Part shown: positions 6,039 through 12,318 of the stretch, piece by piece
Numbering within the stretch: the stretch's first letter is position 1
How the letters are laid out: every line of letters begins with the position of its first letter
NCBI GenBank assembly: GCA_030620695.1
Contig: JAUXEA010000003.1
Span: 1 to 17,201, forward strand
Length of the DNA: 17,201 nt
DNA from: Candidatus Aenigmatarchaeota archaeon
GTDB lineage: Archaea > Aenigmatarchaeota > Aenigmatarchaeia > QMZS01
Reading direction: 5' to 3'
Position numbers and translations under genes: made by a program
The notes under the pieces: model-generated
Told to the model about the DNA's origin: nothing
The model's database searches: none
What the model saw: only the letters and a program-made list of their open reading frames with translations

Positions 6039-6680
6039 TTATTTCTCCAAAGTAAATCCCCTGGTCTGAACTTTTGCGCAACTTCCATCAAAAGTTACAA
6101 CTCCATTTTTATAAGCAAGACTACCTTTAAACCCATATAATTTAATTCTATCCTCTACTTCTGCCTCAATTTTTTGAGGACTCTCAGTCTTTATTTTTCC
6201 CTTATTTATTGTTAGTTCACCAATCTGCAAACCAAATATTTTTAGTTCCTTGAAATTTTTGTTAGTTATCTGCACTTTTGATTTTCCTATTAATTCAAAA
6301 TCAGCTGCTGAAATCCCAAATACAGTTCCAAAAACTGAAAAGTTAACAAAATTTAGTGTACCTGTAAAATTGTTTAAAAAAAGATTTTGTTTTACACTCA
6401 AATCTTTGTTATCTACATTCAAATTATAATCTCCATTTAAATCCAGATAAATTTCTGTAGGAAGCCCAATTTTTAATTCATTTAGTTCTGTTGTTGACAA
6501 GGACAAAATCACATTTTCTTCAAATTCTGTTTCCCTGTGAAAAACATTATCAAAAAAATCCCTGACCGAAGAAAAGACTCCTGTTAATGAACTTGAGAAG
6601 TCTGTTGAGAAAAAAGGCAGAACTCCCAAAGACACAACTGCCACGAGAATTATAATTGTTGCAGGAATTTTCCAGTCCAT
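6039..6680 (-). CDS. Membrane-anchored beta-rich protein, unknown function
   Basis: 213 residues, family not recognised. An N-terminal helix (about 6-26, IPATIIILVAVVSLGVLPFF) would act as a signal anchor. The remainder (about 55-213) alternates polar and hydrophobic residues with many Asn, Asp and Thr, as in an exported beta-structured domain: repeated stretches such as LSVKQNLFLNNFTGTLNFVNFSVFGTV and TINKGKIKTESPQKIEAEVEDRIKLYGFKGSL. Only one Cys is present. A likely topology is N-in with the bulk outside the cell. Stop codons of this gene and the nuclease gene almost touch. A TATA-like promoter lies upstream. A role in the envelope is inferred from the anchor only. Confidence 0.75.
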   Translation of the reverse strand: MDWKIPATIIILVAVVSLGVLPFFSTDFSSSLTGVFSSVRDFFDNVFHRETEFEENVILSLSTTELNELKIGLPTEIYLDLNGDYNLNVDNKDLSVKQNLFLNNFTGTLNFVNFSVFGTVFGISAADFELIGKSKVQITNKNFKELKIFGLQIGELTINKGKIKTESPQKIEAEVEDRIKLYGFKGSLAYKNGVVTFDGSCAKVQTRGFTLEK

Positions 6681-6690
6681 ATTTTATTCT

Positions 6691-6704
6691 ATTTTAATAT
6701 AAAA
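6691..6704 (-). promoter_or_regulatory. TATA-like promoter of the 6680 gene
   Basis: On the minus strand TTTTATATTAAAAT lies 11-24 nt before the ATG at 6680, with a run of T before it. The short distance suggests a leaderless mRNA. Nothing else stands out in the 80-bp gap 6681-6760. Confidence 0.45.
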
Positions 6705-6760
6705 AAGATACATAATAAGACAATTCTAAAATTTTATTCATAGGGCAACCACCCATATTT

Positions 6761-7624
6761 TTAAAATAGAGTTATAAATAAAATACCTATTAGCATAATT
6801 GTTACACCCATTAATCGCTCTTTTATACCTTTTTCTTTAAAGATTAAATATCCAAAGAGAACACTTATTATTGCACTTGTTCTTTCAATTGATATAACAT
6901 AAACTACAAGAGTTAGACTAATTGCGGTCATTTGACAAATAAGTGCCAGACTACTAAATAATCCAATAGGAAGCAAGGCATGTAAATTAACAGGAATTTG
7001 TTTTATTTTTCCTCTTGATTTGTAAAACATTATTGGGAACATACACAGTGTAATAAAAATATTTATTGCAATAACCCAAAAAATTGGAGAAGAATTTAGA
7101 AGACCAATCTTATCAAAATTAGCGGTTATGCTCCAGATAAATGCAACAATTAACATTAATCTCGGACCTTTTTCTTCTAGAAGTGCTTTAAATGGAGCAA
7201 AGTATCCCTGAGATTTTTTCTTTATGTTTAGCATATACGAACCCATAACGATTAGAAGAATACCAACAATTCCAAAAATATTCGGAAATTCTCCGATGAT
7301 TAAAGGAGAAGTTATTAAAAGAAATAATGGTGTGAGTGTAACCATTGGAATAGTGATAGATAAATCAGATACTTTGATTGCTTTCATATACAGGATTGTA
7401 GTTACCACATTCAAACTTCCGCCAATAAATAATGCTAACCAAAACTGGTTTCCTATTACCGGAATCTTTATGAAAAACAAGAGGGGTAACAAAAATGGCA
7501 ACGCAAAAAACCTTAATGCCCATGCAACTATATATTCGTCAATATCTTTCAGACCTTTTTTGCTAAAGACATCTTTTGTTGATTTAAAAAATGCGGTCAA
7601 AAATGCAAAAATAAACCAAAACAT
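6761..7624 (-). CDS. EamA/DMT-superfamily transporter
   Basis: 287 residues with about ten hydrophobic helices and the two-fold repeat of the drug/metabolite transporter (DMT, EamA) superfamily. The first half starts FAFLTAFFKSTKDVFSKKGL and contains YMKAIKVSDLSITIPMVTLTPLFLLI; the second half starts FIWSITANFDKIGLLNSSP and ends with ISIERTSAIISVLFGYLIFKEKGIKERLMGVTIMLIGILFITLF. The pattern alkane-chain helix, small loop with a charged residue, then the final LGIxLI-type helix is typical of the family. Members move small metabolites or cations across the cytoplasmic membrane; the substrate cannot be read from sequence. The start lies 19 nt after the HerA-like ATPase stop on the same strand, so the two may be co-transcribed. 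No Shine-Dalgarno is visible. Confidence 0.88.
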   Translation of the reverse strand: MFWFIFAFLTAFFKSTKDVFSKKGLKDIDEYIVAWALRFFALPFLLPLLFFIKIPVIGNQFWLALFIGGSLNVVTTILYMKAIKVSDLSITIPMVTLTPLFLLITSPLIIGEFPNIFGIVGILLIVMGSYMLNIKKKSQGYFAPFKALLEEKGPRLMLIVAFIWSITANFDKIGLLNSSPIFWVIAINIFITLCMFPIMFYKSRGKIKQIPVNLHALLPIGLFSSLALICQMTAISLTLVVYVISIERTSAIISVLFGYLIFKEKGIKERLMGVTIMLIGILFITLF

Positions 7625-7643
7625 AATAAAAGAAAATTTCTAC

Positions 7644-9152
7644 TCAAATAGAAACAAAAATAAAAACAAGTAGGACACTTAAAATAGCCCTAACAATATT
7701 AAATAATTTAATTCTTTTATCCTTAATCCTCAAAGATTCCGGGAATAAAGGAGTCCAGATAAAAGCAAGCAGGAAGAACAAAACTGAATAAAACTCTAAA
7801 ATATAGAGACTCCAAAACCCAATTAATAAAAATAAAGAAATGAAAAATATTCTCAACAAAGTTCTTCTGTTAATCTTCTCATCAATATAGAAAAATAGTT
7901 TTTTTAATGCAGAAATGTTTGGTAATCTAATTTTTTTATTTTTCTTTGGGTTTTTCAATTCTCTTCTGTCAGTTTCTGTGTCGTCTGCTTGTTCAGGTTC
8001 AACTTCTTCTAACTTTTCTTCTGGTTTCTCAGGTTCTTTTTTGTTTATTCCCTCTTTATCTTTTTCAGATTCAGCAACTTTCTTTGGTTCACTTGCTTCT
8101 TCTTCGTCTTGTTTTTTTCCTGTTTCTTTTTTCTTTATCCTACTGCTTAAAGGTATTATCTTTACTTTCTCCGGTCTTTCTGTTCTTGAGAATTTTATAT
8201 ATCCAAGCCCGGGCTCAATTAGATTTTTTATTTTTCTTCCTTCCAGGTTTAACTGCCTTGCAACAAATTTTGCGTCTTTATCCAAAGTACACTGAAAACT
8301 TAGAATACCCCCAACATTTGCGAGAACTGTTTCATTAAAGTCAGCAGGTCTTTGTGAAGCAAGAATAACACCAACACCATATTTTCTTGATTCCCTGAGT
8401 AACCTGTCCAGGGGGGAATTCTCATACATCAGCCTGTGAGCCTCATCTATTACACAATACATCTTTAATTTCTTTGATTTATTCGTAGAATACAAATAAT
8501 AAGATAATTTATTTAAAAAGAATTCTGCAATTGCTGATTTTACTGCTTCTGTTGGAAAATCTTTTAATTCAACAACTGTTGTATCAGTTAATAAATTACT
8601 GAACTCCACATCTGTATCACTTGAAAATATTCCTGTATCAAAAAGAGGCTCTATTCTGCTAACCAAAGTGGTGATAGAATTTTTGTTTGATGAATATTCC
8701 TGCCTAAATATGTTTTTCTTAACATCAGAAAAATTCGGAAAGGTCTCTATCTTTTCTTTCTTTTTCAAATCAATATCCTTATCAAGGTAACTCTGCCTTA
8801 TGGCTTTTCTAAGGATTGCTTCCTGTATTTCCCCAAGTTTGAATATCTTTTTTATAATGTCCGCTACTTCATATACCCTATTCTCAGGTCTCTCATTCTC
8901 AGAAACTTCCAGAGGATTTATACTGCTTTCTCTCAGATTTAGTAAATTTGGTGCAAGATTTGAAAATTCATTATGGAAGTCTATAACAAGACTTGGCACT
9001 TTGTTTAAAGTAAGTTCATGAATTATTGCTTTAAGTGTTTCTGTTTTTCCGCTCCCCGAAGTTCCAAGAACAATCAGATGAGGATTTTTCTCTTTTTCAA
9101 CTTCCCAGTAAAATGGCTTGTCTATAACATTTTTTCCAAGCAGGAGTCTCAT
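7644..9152 (-). CDS. HerA/FtsK-like ATPase with C-terminal membrane domain
   Basis: 502 residues. The N-terminal 335 residues form a HerA/DUF87-type RecA-fold ATPase, the group that includes DNA-pumping and conjugation motors: Walker A GTSGSGKT (30-37), VIDFHNEFSNL (56-66), Walker B YCVIDEAHRL (232-241) and ASQRPADF (265-272) with a conserved Gln sensor. Residues 336-408 are a highly charged Lys/Glu/Asp/Pro linker without predicted structure. Residues 432-452, 453-470 and 483-501 are hydrophobic helices, so the motor is tethered by its C-terminus, the reverse of FtsK and of most VirD4-type coupling proteins. The usual partner of HerA, the NurA nuclease, and Mre11/Rad50 are absent nearby. It diverges from the M24 peptidase gene over only 23 bp. 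A role in moving DNA or remodelling envelope complexes is possible but unproven. Confidence 0.88.
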   Translation of the reverse strand: MRLLLGKNVIDKPFYWEVEKEKNPHLIVLGTSGSGKTETLKAIIHELTLNKVPSLVIDFHNEFSNLAPNLLNLRESSINPLEVSENERPENRVYEVADIIKKIFKLGEIQEAILRKAIRQSYLDKDIDLKKKEKIETFPNFSDVKKNIFRQEYSSNKNSITTLVSRIEPLFDTGIFSSDTDVEFSNLLTDTTVVELKDFPTEAVKSAIAEFFLNKLSYYLYSTNKSKKLKMYCVIDEAHRLMYENSPLDRLLRESRKYGVGVILASQRPADFNETVLANVGGILSFQCTLDKDAKFVARQLNLEGRKIKNLIEPGLGYIKFSRTERPEKVKIIPLSSRIKKKETGKKQDEEEASEPKKVAESEKDKEGINKKEPEKPEEKLEEVEPEQADDTETDRRELKNPKKNKKIRLPNISALKKLFFYIDEKINRRTLLRIFFISLFLLIGFWSLYILEFYSVLFFLLAFIWTPLFPESLRIKDKRIKLFNIVRAILSVLLVFIFVSI

Positions 9153-9175
9153 AATCTAATTAGAAAAGTTAATTT
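9153..9175. promoter_or_regulatory. 23-bp divergent intergenic promoter region
   Basis: Only 23 AT-rich base pairs separate the start codons of the HerA-like ATPase (minus) and the M24 peptidase (plus). TATA boxes placed about 25 nt from each AUG would have to overlap or lie inside the opposite gene. TCTAATTAGA at 9155-9164 is a perfect 10-bp palindrome. This is the second very short divergent gap in the window. Promoter function is inferred from gene arrangement. Confidence 0.4.
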
Positions 9176-10249
9176 ATGGCAAACAAGAGGATTGAAAAAA
9201 TTCAGGATAAGTTAAAAGATAAGAATCTTGGAGCAATTTTAATCACAAACCCATCAAATATTTTTTACCTGACTGGTCTTAAAGGAGCAGGGGAAGAAAG
9301 AGAATTTTTAATGGTTGTTTCAAGAAATGATTTGCAGATAATTACTTCAGAAATTTACAAGGCAGATGTAGAGAGAAAATTTCCAGGAAATTTTATAATC
9401 CCGAAAAAGGGTTTCTTTGCGGAAGCAACTAAAATTTTCAAAAAATATAAAAAAATCGGATTTGAAAGAGAAAATTTAAAATATAATGAATATGAAATTC
9501 TGAAGAAAAATTTAAAAGGGAAGAAATTTATTCCAGTTTCAGGACTTGTTGAAGATTTCAGAAAAATTAAAGACAAAGAAGAAATAAAAATAATTAAAAA
9601 GGCGGCAGAGATTACTGATAAAACATTTTACTCAATTTTAAAAATTATAAAACCGGGTCTGACAGAAAAATTCATCCAGAGAAAAATAATTGAGATAATG
9701 GAAAATTTTGGTGCAGATGGAATTTCTTTTGAACCTTATGTTGCAAGTGGAAAAGGAAGTGCTGAGCCACATTACCAGGCCTCAGACAAGAAATTAAAAA
9801 ACAATGAAATTTTGCTGATTGATATGGGTGCCAAATATAAAGGATATTGCTCTGATTTTACAAGAACAATTTTTATTGGAAAGGCTTCTCAAAAATTTAA
9901 AAATCTTTATAATATTGTTCTTGAAACTCAGGAGAATGCAATAAAAAATTGTAAAGTTGGTTATTCAACCAGGAAATTGCATGAGGAGTCTGTTATCAAT
10001 TTCAAAAAATATAAAGAAGATAAATATTTCACTCATTGTCTGGGGCATGGTGTTGGTATTAACATTCATGAATCCCCGGGGATAGGTACAAAGAGTACAA
10101 ATAAGTTTGAGAATGGTATGGTTTTTGCAATAGAACCAGGTCTTTATCACAAAAACTTTGGGGGAATAAGAATAGAAGATTTGTGCTTGATTGATGGGAA
10201 ATGCAAAGTTTTGAGTAAGGCAACAAAAGAATTAATAGAAATCAGATAA
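9176..10249 (+). CDS. pepQ: Xaa-Pro dipeptidase / M24B metallopeptidase
   Basis: 357 residues, usual length for archaeal prolidase. The enzyme cleaves Xaa-Pro bonds in the cytoplasm and recycles proline-containing peptides, with two metal ions in a pita-bread fold. The N-terminal creatinase-like domain (about 1-125) is followed by the catalytic domain. All five metal ligands are visible: D216 (LLIDMGAKY), D227 (CSDFTRT), H291 (LGHGVGINIHE), E320 (FAIEPGLY) and E334 (IRIEDL). Catalytic histidines H199 (AEPHYQ) and H298 (NIHE) are also present. The GHGVG...E..P spacing distinguishes it from methionine aminopeptidase, and the extra N-terminal domain supports prolidase or a related Xaa-Pro aminopeptidase. 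It is expressed divergently from the HerA-like ATPase; the next gene on the same strand starts 43 nt later with its own TATA-like box. Confidence 0.93.
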   Translation: MANKRIEKIQDKLKDKNLGAILITNPSNIFYLTGLKGAGEEREFLMVVSRNDLQIITSEIYKADVERKFPGNFIIPKKGFFAEATKIFKKYKKIGFERENLKYNEYEILKKNLKGKKFIPVSGLVEDFRKIKDKEEIKIIKKAAEITDKTFYSILKIIKPGLTEKFIQRKIIEIMENFGADGISFEPYVASGKGSAEPHYQASDKKLKNNEILLIDMGAKYKGYCSDFTRTIFIGKASQKFKNLYNIVLETQENAIKNCKVGYSTRKLHEESVINFKKYKEDKYFTHCLGHGVGINIHESPGIGTKSTNKFENGMVFAIEPGLYHKNFGGIRIEDLCLIDGKCKVLSKATKELIEIR

Positions 10250-10267
10250 TCTCATATATCTCCCCTG

Positions 10268-10277
10268 TTTATATTTA
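10268..10277 (+). promoter_or_regulatory. TATA-like box of the DsbA-like gene
   Basis: TTTATATTTA lies 16-25 nt before the ATG at 10293. The distance fits a leaderless transcript. No Shine-Dalgarno is present in the 43-bp gap. Confidence 0.5.
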
Positions 10278-10292
10278 TTATTTTCTATATTT

Positions 10293-11417
10293 ATGGTAAA
10301 GAAAAAAAGCAGGGAGAAAGTGATAACACAAAAAGACGAAAAAAAGGCAGAAAATACTTCAGAAAAGAATAACGATGTAGAGAAAAGCATTTCAGAAGCC
10401 TGTGGTGATGTAAAAAAATATTTTGGTTTACTTATTGCTGGTCTGGTAATTGGACTGTTAGCAGGACTCGCTTTGATGGGTCCAATCTGTTCACAAACAG
10501 ATAAAGATTCGGTTTCCTCACAAACACTGACAGCAGAAGAAGCAGGACAGAAAGCAATAGATTTTATAAACAATAATCTAATACAACAGGGTGAAGCAGT
10601 ACTAACATCAGTTGAAGAAAAAAATGGACTATATTTTATAAACACAACCTACCAGGAAAATGAAATACCCATATATGTGACTAAAGACGGAGAAGTATTA
10701 TTTGTCCAGGGCAACATAAATATGGAAGAATTTGCAGCGATGAAAATGGAAGCTGAAAAACAGCAGGAGCAGAATCAAGAGCAGGAACAAAAATTAGAAA
10801 TTCCAAAAACAGAGAGACCTGATGTAAAATTGTTTATAATGACTTACTGTCCTTATGGTCTGCAGGCAGAGAAAGCATATTTGCCGGTTTATAACTTGTT
10901 GAAAGATAAGGCAGATATGACCATAAACTTTGTTAGTTATGCAATGCACGATAAAAAGGAAATAGATGAAAACTTGAGGCATTATTGTATTCAATTAGAG
11001 CAGGAGGATAAATTCTACGATTATGCAAGCTGTTTTGCTGGTGGTGACGGAAATTACACGAAATGCCTAGAAGAAGCAGAAATTGACAAAACAAAACTTA
11101 GTTTATGTATGAACAGAACAAACGAAGAATTTAATATAACCGGTATGTACAACGATAAATCTACATGGTCGGGTGGAAGGTTCCCAATGTTTAATGTTGA
11201 GGTAGAATTAAATGAAAAATACAGTGTCAGAGGTTCACCAACTTTTGTTATTAATGACCAGGTTGTGAGTGTGAACAGGTCACCAGAAGCAATTAAAGAA
11301 GCAGTTTGTTCATCTTTCATAAATCCCCCAGAAGAATGCAATCAAAAACTTTCAGAAGATGCAGCATCCCCGGGATTTGGTGGTGGTGTTGGAAATTCTT
11401 CAGCAGGCAAGTGTTAA
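10293..11417 (+). CDS. Membrane-anchored DsbA/GILT-like thioredoxin-fold protein
   Basis: 374 residues. Order: a charged cytoplasmic tail (1-40), one transmembrane helix (about 43-63), a small alpha/beta domain (about 78-140, LTAEEAGQKAIDFINNN to VTKDGEVLFVQG), a Gln/Glu-rich linker (about 148-170), then a thioredoxin-fold domain (about 175-345). The active-site motif is C186-P-Y-G, with one Cys where classical oxidoreductases have CxxC. The cis-Pro loop GSPT (314-317) is intact. Further cysteines at 232, 247, 258 and 272 plus a C-terminal one resemble the all-alpha insertion of GILT-like/DsbA-like proteins (CPYG...YCIQ...CF). The domain should face outside the cell. It probably reduces, isomerises or shuffles disulfides in exported proteins; which of these is not shown. 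The very C-terminus is Gly/Ser-rich and ends in Cys. The window's Cys-rich surface proteins are natural candidate substrates (inference). Confidence 0.87.
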   Translation: MVKKKSREKVITQKDEKKAENTSEKNNDVEKSISEACGDVKKYFGLLIAGLVIGLLAGLALMGPICSQTDKDSVSSQTLTAEEAGQKAIDFINNNLIQQGEAVLTSVEEKNGLYFINTTYQENEIPIYVTKDGEVLFVQGNINMEEFAAMKMEAEKQQEQNQEQEQKLEIPKTERPDVKLFIMTYCPYGLQAEKAYLPVYNLLKDKADMTINFVSYAMHDKKEIDENLRHYCIQLEQEDKFYDYASCFAGGDGNYTKCLEEAEIDKTKLSLCMNRTNEEFNITGMYNDKSTWSGGRFPMFNVEVELNEKYSVRGSPTFVINDQVVSVNRSPEAIKEAVCSSFINPPEECNQKLSEDAASPGFGGGVGNSSAGKC

Positions 11418-11470
11418 TTTGATTTTTGTTTTTAGGTTATTTAATATTTTCTTTTGTCTTTAAATTTTTT
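11418..11470 (+). terminator. T-rich terminator region of the DsbA-like gene
   Basis: Starting a few bases after the stop are several T-tracts (T5, T5, T4 and T6) on the plus strand, without a strong hairpin. This suits archaeal T-tract termination. Confidence 0.5.
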
Positions 11471-11478
11471 CATTTATT

Positions 11479-11545
11479 TATCCAATAAAAGGCTTCTTGT
11501 TAACCAACTTCTTCTTTTTGATTAAGCCGAGCCTTTTATTGGATA
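11479..11545. repeat. Perfect 16-bp inverted repeat with 35-nt loop
   Basis: TATCCAATAAAAGGCT (11479-11494) and AGCCTTTTATTGGATA (11530-11545) are exact reverse complements. A 16-bp perfect match is unlikely by chance. The right arm also recurs, with one difference, at 14645-14660. The right arm shares bases with the next hairpin (11528-11564), so the two structures exclude each other in RNA. Confidence 0.9.
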
Positions 11546-11584
11546 GTTTTGTCAAAAAGGCTCGAGCGAAAACTTAATTTTTTT
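11528..11584 (+). terminator. Hairpin followed by T-tract
   Basis: CGAGCCTTTT (11528-11537) pairs perfectly with AAAAGGCTCG (11555-11564), a 10-bp stem with a 17-nt loop. Fourteen bases later comes T7 (11578-11584). In form this is a terminator on the plus strand, but it could equally be part of the repeat element. It competes with the 16-bp inverted repeat for the same bases. Confidence 0.45.
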
Positions 11585-11596
11585 GATTAAACTTTT

Positions 11597-11622
11597 TTAA
11601 CCAATAAAAAGTTTATTGTTAA
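11597..11622. repeat. Short hairpin in second repeat copy
   Basis: CAATAAA (11602-11608) and TTTATTG (11612-11618) form a 7-bp stem with a 3-nt loop. TTAA on either side (11597-11600, 11619-11622) extends it across a single bulged C. Confidence 0.5.
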
Positions 11623-11654
11623 CCAATTTACTATTTTTGGCTTAAGCCTTCCTG

Positions 11655-11696
11655 CTTTTTGCGTAGCAAAAAGGGGTACCATTTTCGGAGAAAATG
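11655..11696. repeat. Two adjacent tight hairpins
   Basis: CTTTTTGC (11655-11662) pairs with GCAAAAAG (11666-11673) across a GTA loop, and CATTTTC (11680-11686) pairs with GAAAATG (11690-11696) across a GGA loop. Both have perfect stems and 3-nt loops and lie 38-79 bp before the zinc-finger gene. They could be structured RNA in its leader or remnants of the repeat element. Confidence 0.6.
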
Positions 11697-11733
11697 CGTA
11701 TTTCATTTATTTAACAAATAAAAGGCTTATTTT

Positions 11734-11874
11734 ATGATAAAAGAAGGTCTTTGTTCCCTCTGTGGAAAACCTGGGATAATGCATTCCTGCACCCTCTGTG
11801 GAGCATTAGTTTGTTCAGATTGTTATGATGCTAAAAGAGGATTATGTAAAAAATGTTCAGCGAAATTCAGGTAA
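11734..11874 (+). CDS. Small four-CxxC zinc-finger protein (46 aa)
   Basis: An ATG at 11734 opens 46 codons ending at TAA 11872-11874. The translation has four CxxC pairs: C7/C10, C19/C22, C27/C30 and C38/C41, plus H17 (IMHSCTLCG, LVCSDCYDAKRGLCKKC). Eight cysteines in four knuckles can bind two zinc ions, and the spacing suggests a cross-brace or treble-clef arrangement of the kind found in small archaeal zinc-finger proteins. Such proteins act in nucleic-acid or protein contacts, but no specific role is known to me for this one. It is short, yet the regular Cys pattern and good codon structure make it a convincing gene. It lies just after the repeat cluster, with AAATAAAAGGCTT ending six bases before the ATG; there is no Shine-Dalgarno. 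It converges with the pilin-like gene at 11917. Confidence 0.82.
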   Translation: MIKEGLCSLCGKPGIMHSCTLCGALVCSDCYDAKRGLCKKCSAKFR

Positions 11875-11916
11875 GAGCTTCTTCTGCTCCAATTGTATAA
11901 ATTGACTCAACTGAGT

Positions 11917-12315
11917 TTACTTAACAATAAAACTATCTCCAGTATTACAGTTTCCAAAAACCCTGATTATGGAATCTAAACTTATGTTGTTATCCAAAAC
12001 AAATATTGTTAAATTATTCTGTTCCAAGATTGAAACAGTTGAATTAAAGTTAACAGGTTTCTCATTTACATAAACTCTGAAATATTCCAGGTTTAGTTTT
12101 GAGCCTCCATTATTCCAGATTGTTATATTTTTTCCTGAAACCTCTTTAATTATAAAATTTGAACTAATATCACAATAAATTCTTTCTCCTTCTTTTTCAA
12201 CTATCTCTTTAGAAGATTCCAGTGTTGTCTGATAAAAGTAAAATGCTGCAGAAATTAAACTAATTGTAATTCCCACCAAAAACATTTCCGCTATTACAGG
12301 AGTAACGCCTTTCAT
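11917..12315 (-). CDS. Short type IV pilin-like protein
   Basis: 132 residues. The start MKG-VTPVIAEMFLVGITISLISAAFYFY is a minimal class III signal: a basic two-residue leader, Gly3 as the probable prepilin-peptidase site, then the TPVIAE pilin motif and hydrophobic helix. The remaining 100 residues look like a small beta-sandwich (ITIWNNGGSKLNLEYFRVYVNEKPVNF, LTIFVLDNNISLDSIIRVFGNC) with two cysteines and several N-X-S/T sites. This resembles archaeal minor pilins or archaellin-like proteins with the same first strand (xxIxNxGxxxL). The start codon is only three bases beyond the rpl10 stop, so it is either the last gene of that operon or is driven by an AT-rich box (TTAATTAATAAAC, minus strand, around 12342-12330) inside the end of rpl10. 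Confidence 0.83.
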   Translation of the reverse strand: MKGVTPVIAEMFLVGITISLISAAFYFYQTTLESSKEIVEKEGERIYCDISSNFIIKEVSGKNITIWNNGGSKLNLEYFRVYVNEKPVNFNSTVSILEQNNLTIFVLDNNISLDSIIRVFGNCNTGDSFIVK

Positions 12316-12318
12316 AAT

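Larger units (their letters stand above)
11482..11648. repeat. Degenerate direct repeat, about 47 bp, two copies
   Basis: Segments 11482-11528 and 11601-11648 align over their whole length (one single-base gap). Shared blocks include CCAATAAAA, TTGTTAACCAA, CTATTTTTG/CTTCTTTTTG and a TTAAGCC end. The period is about 119 bp. The second copy ends in the palindrome GGCTTAAGCC (11639-11648), which also occurs at 5558-5567 next to rpl2. Confidence 0.7.
11471..11728. repeat. Intergenic repeat cluster with 25-bp end repeats
   Basis: The 316-bp gap 11418-11733 is filled by repeats rather than a gene. A 25-bp segment beginning CATTTATTTA and ending AATAAAAGGCTT occurs at 11471-11495 and again at 11704-11728, matching at 23 of 25 positions in direct orientation. 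Between them lie a second direct repeat, one long inverted repeat and several hairpins listed separately. The AATAAAAGGCTT end is the same motif as the arms of the 34-bp repeats at 5529-5624. No transposase or open reading frame is associated with it. Confidence 0.8.

Noticed and set aside
7915..8338. Ser/Phe- and Leu-rich frames opposite the HerA-like linker
   Set aside because: They are produced by the low-complexity Lys/Glu coding sequence of the linker read on the other strand.
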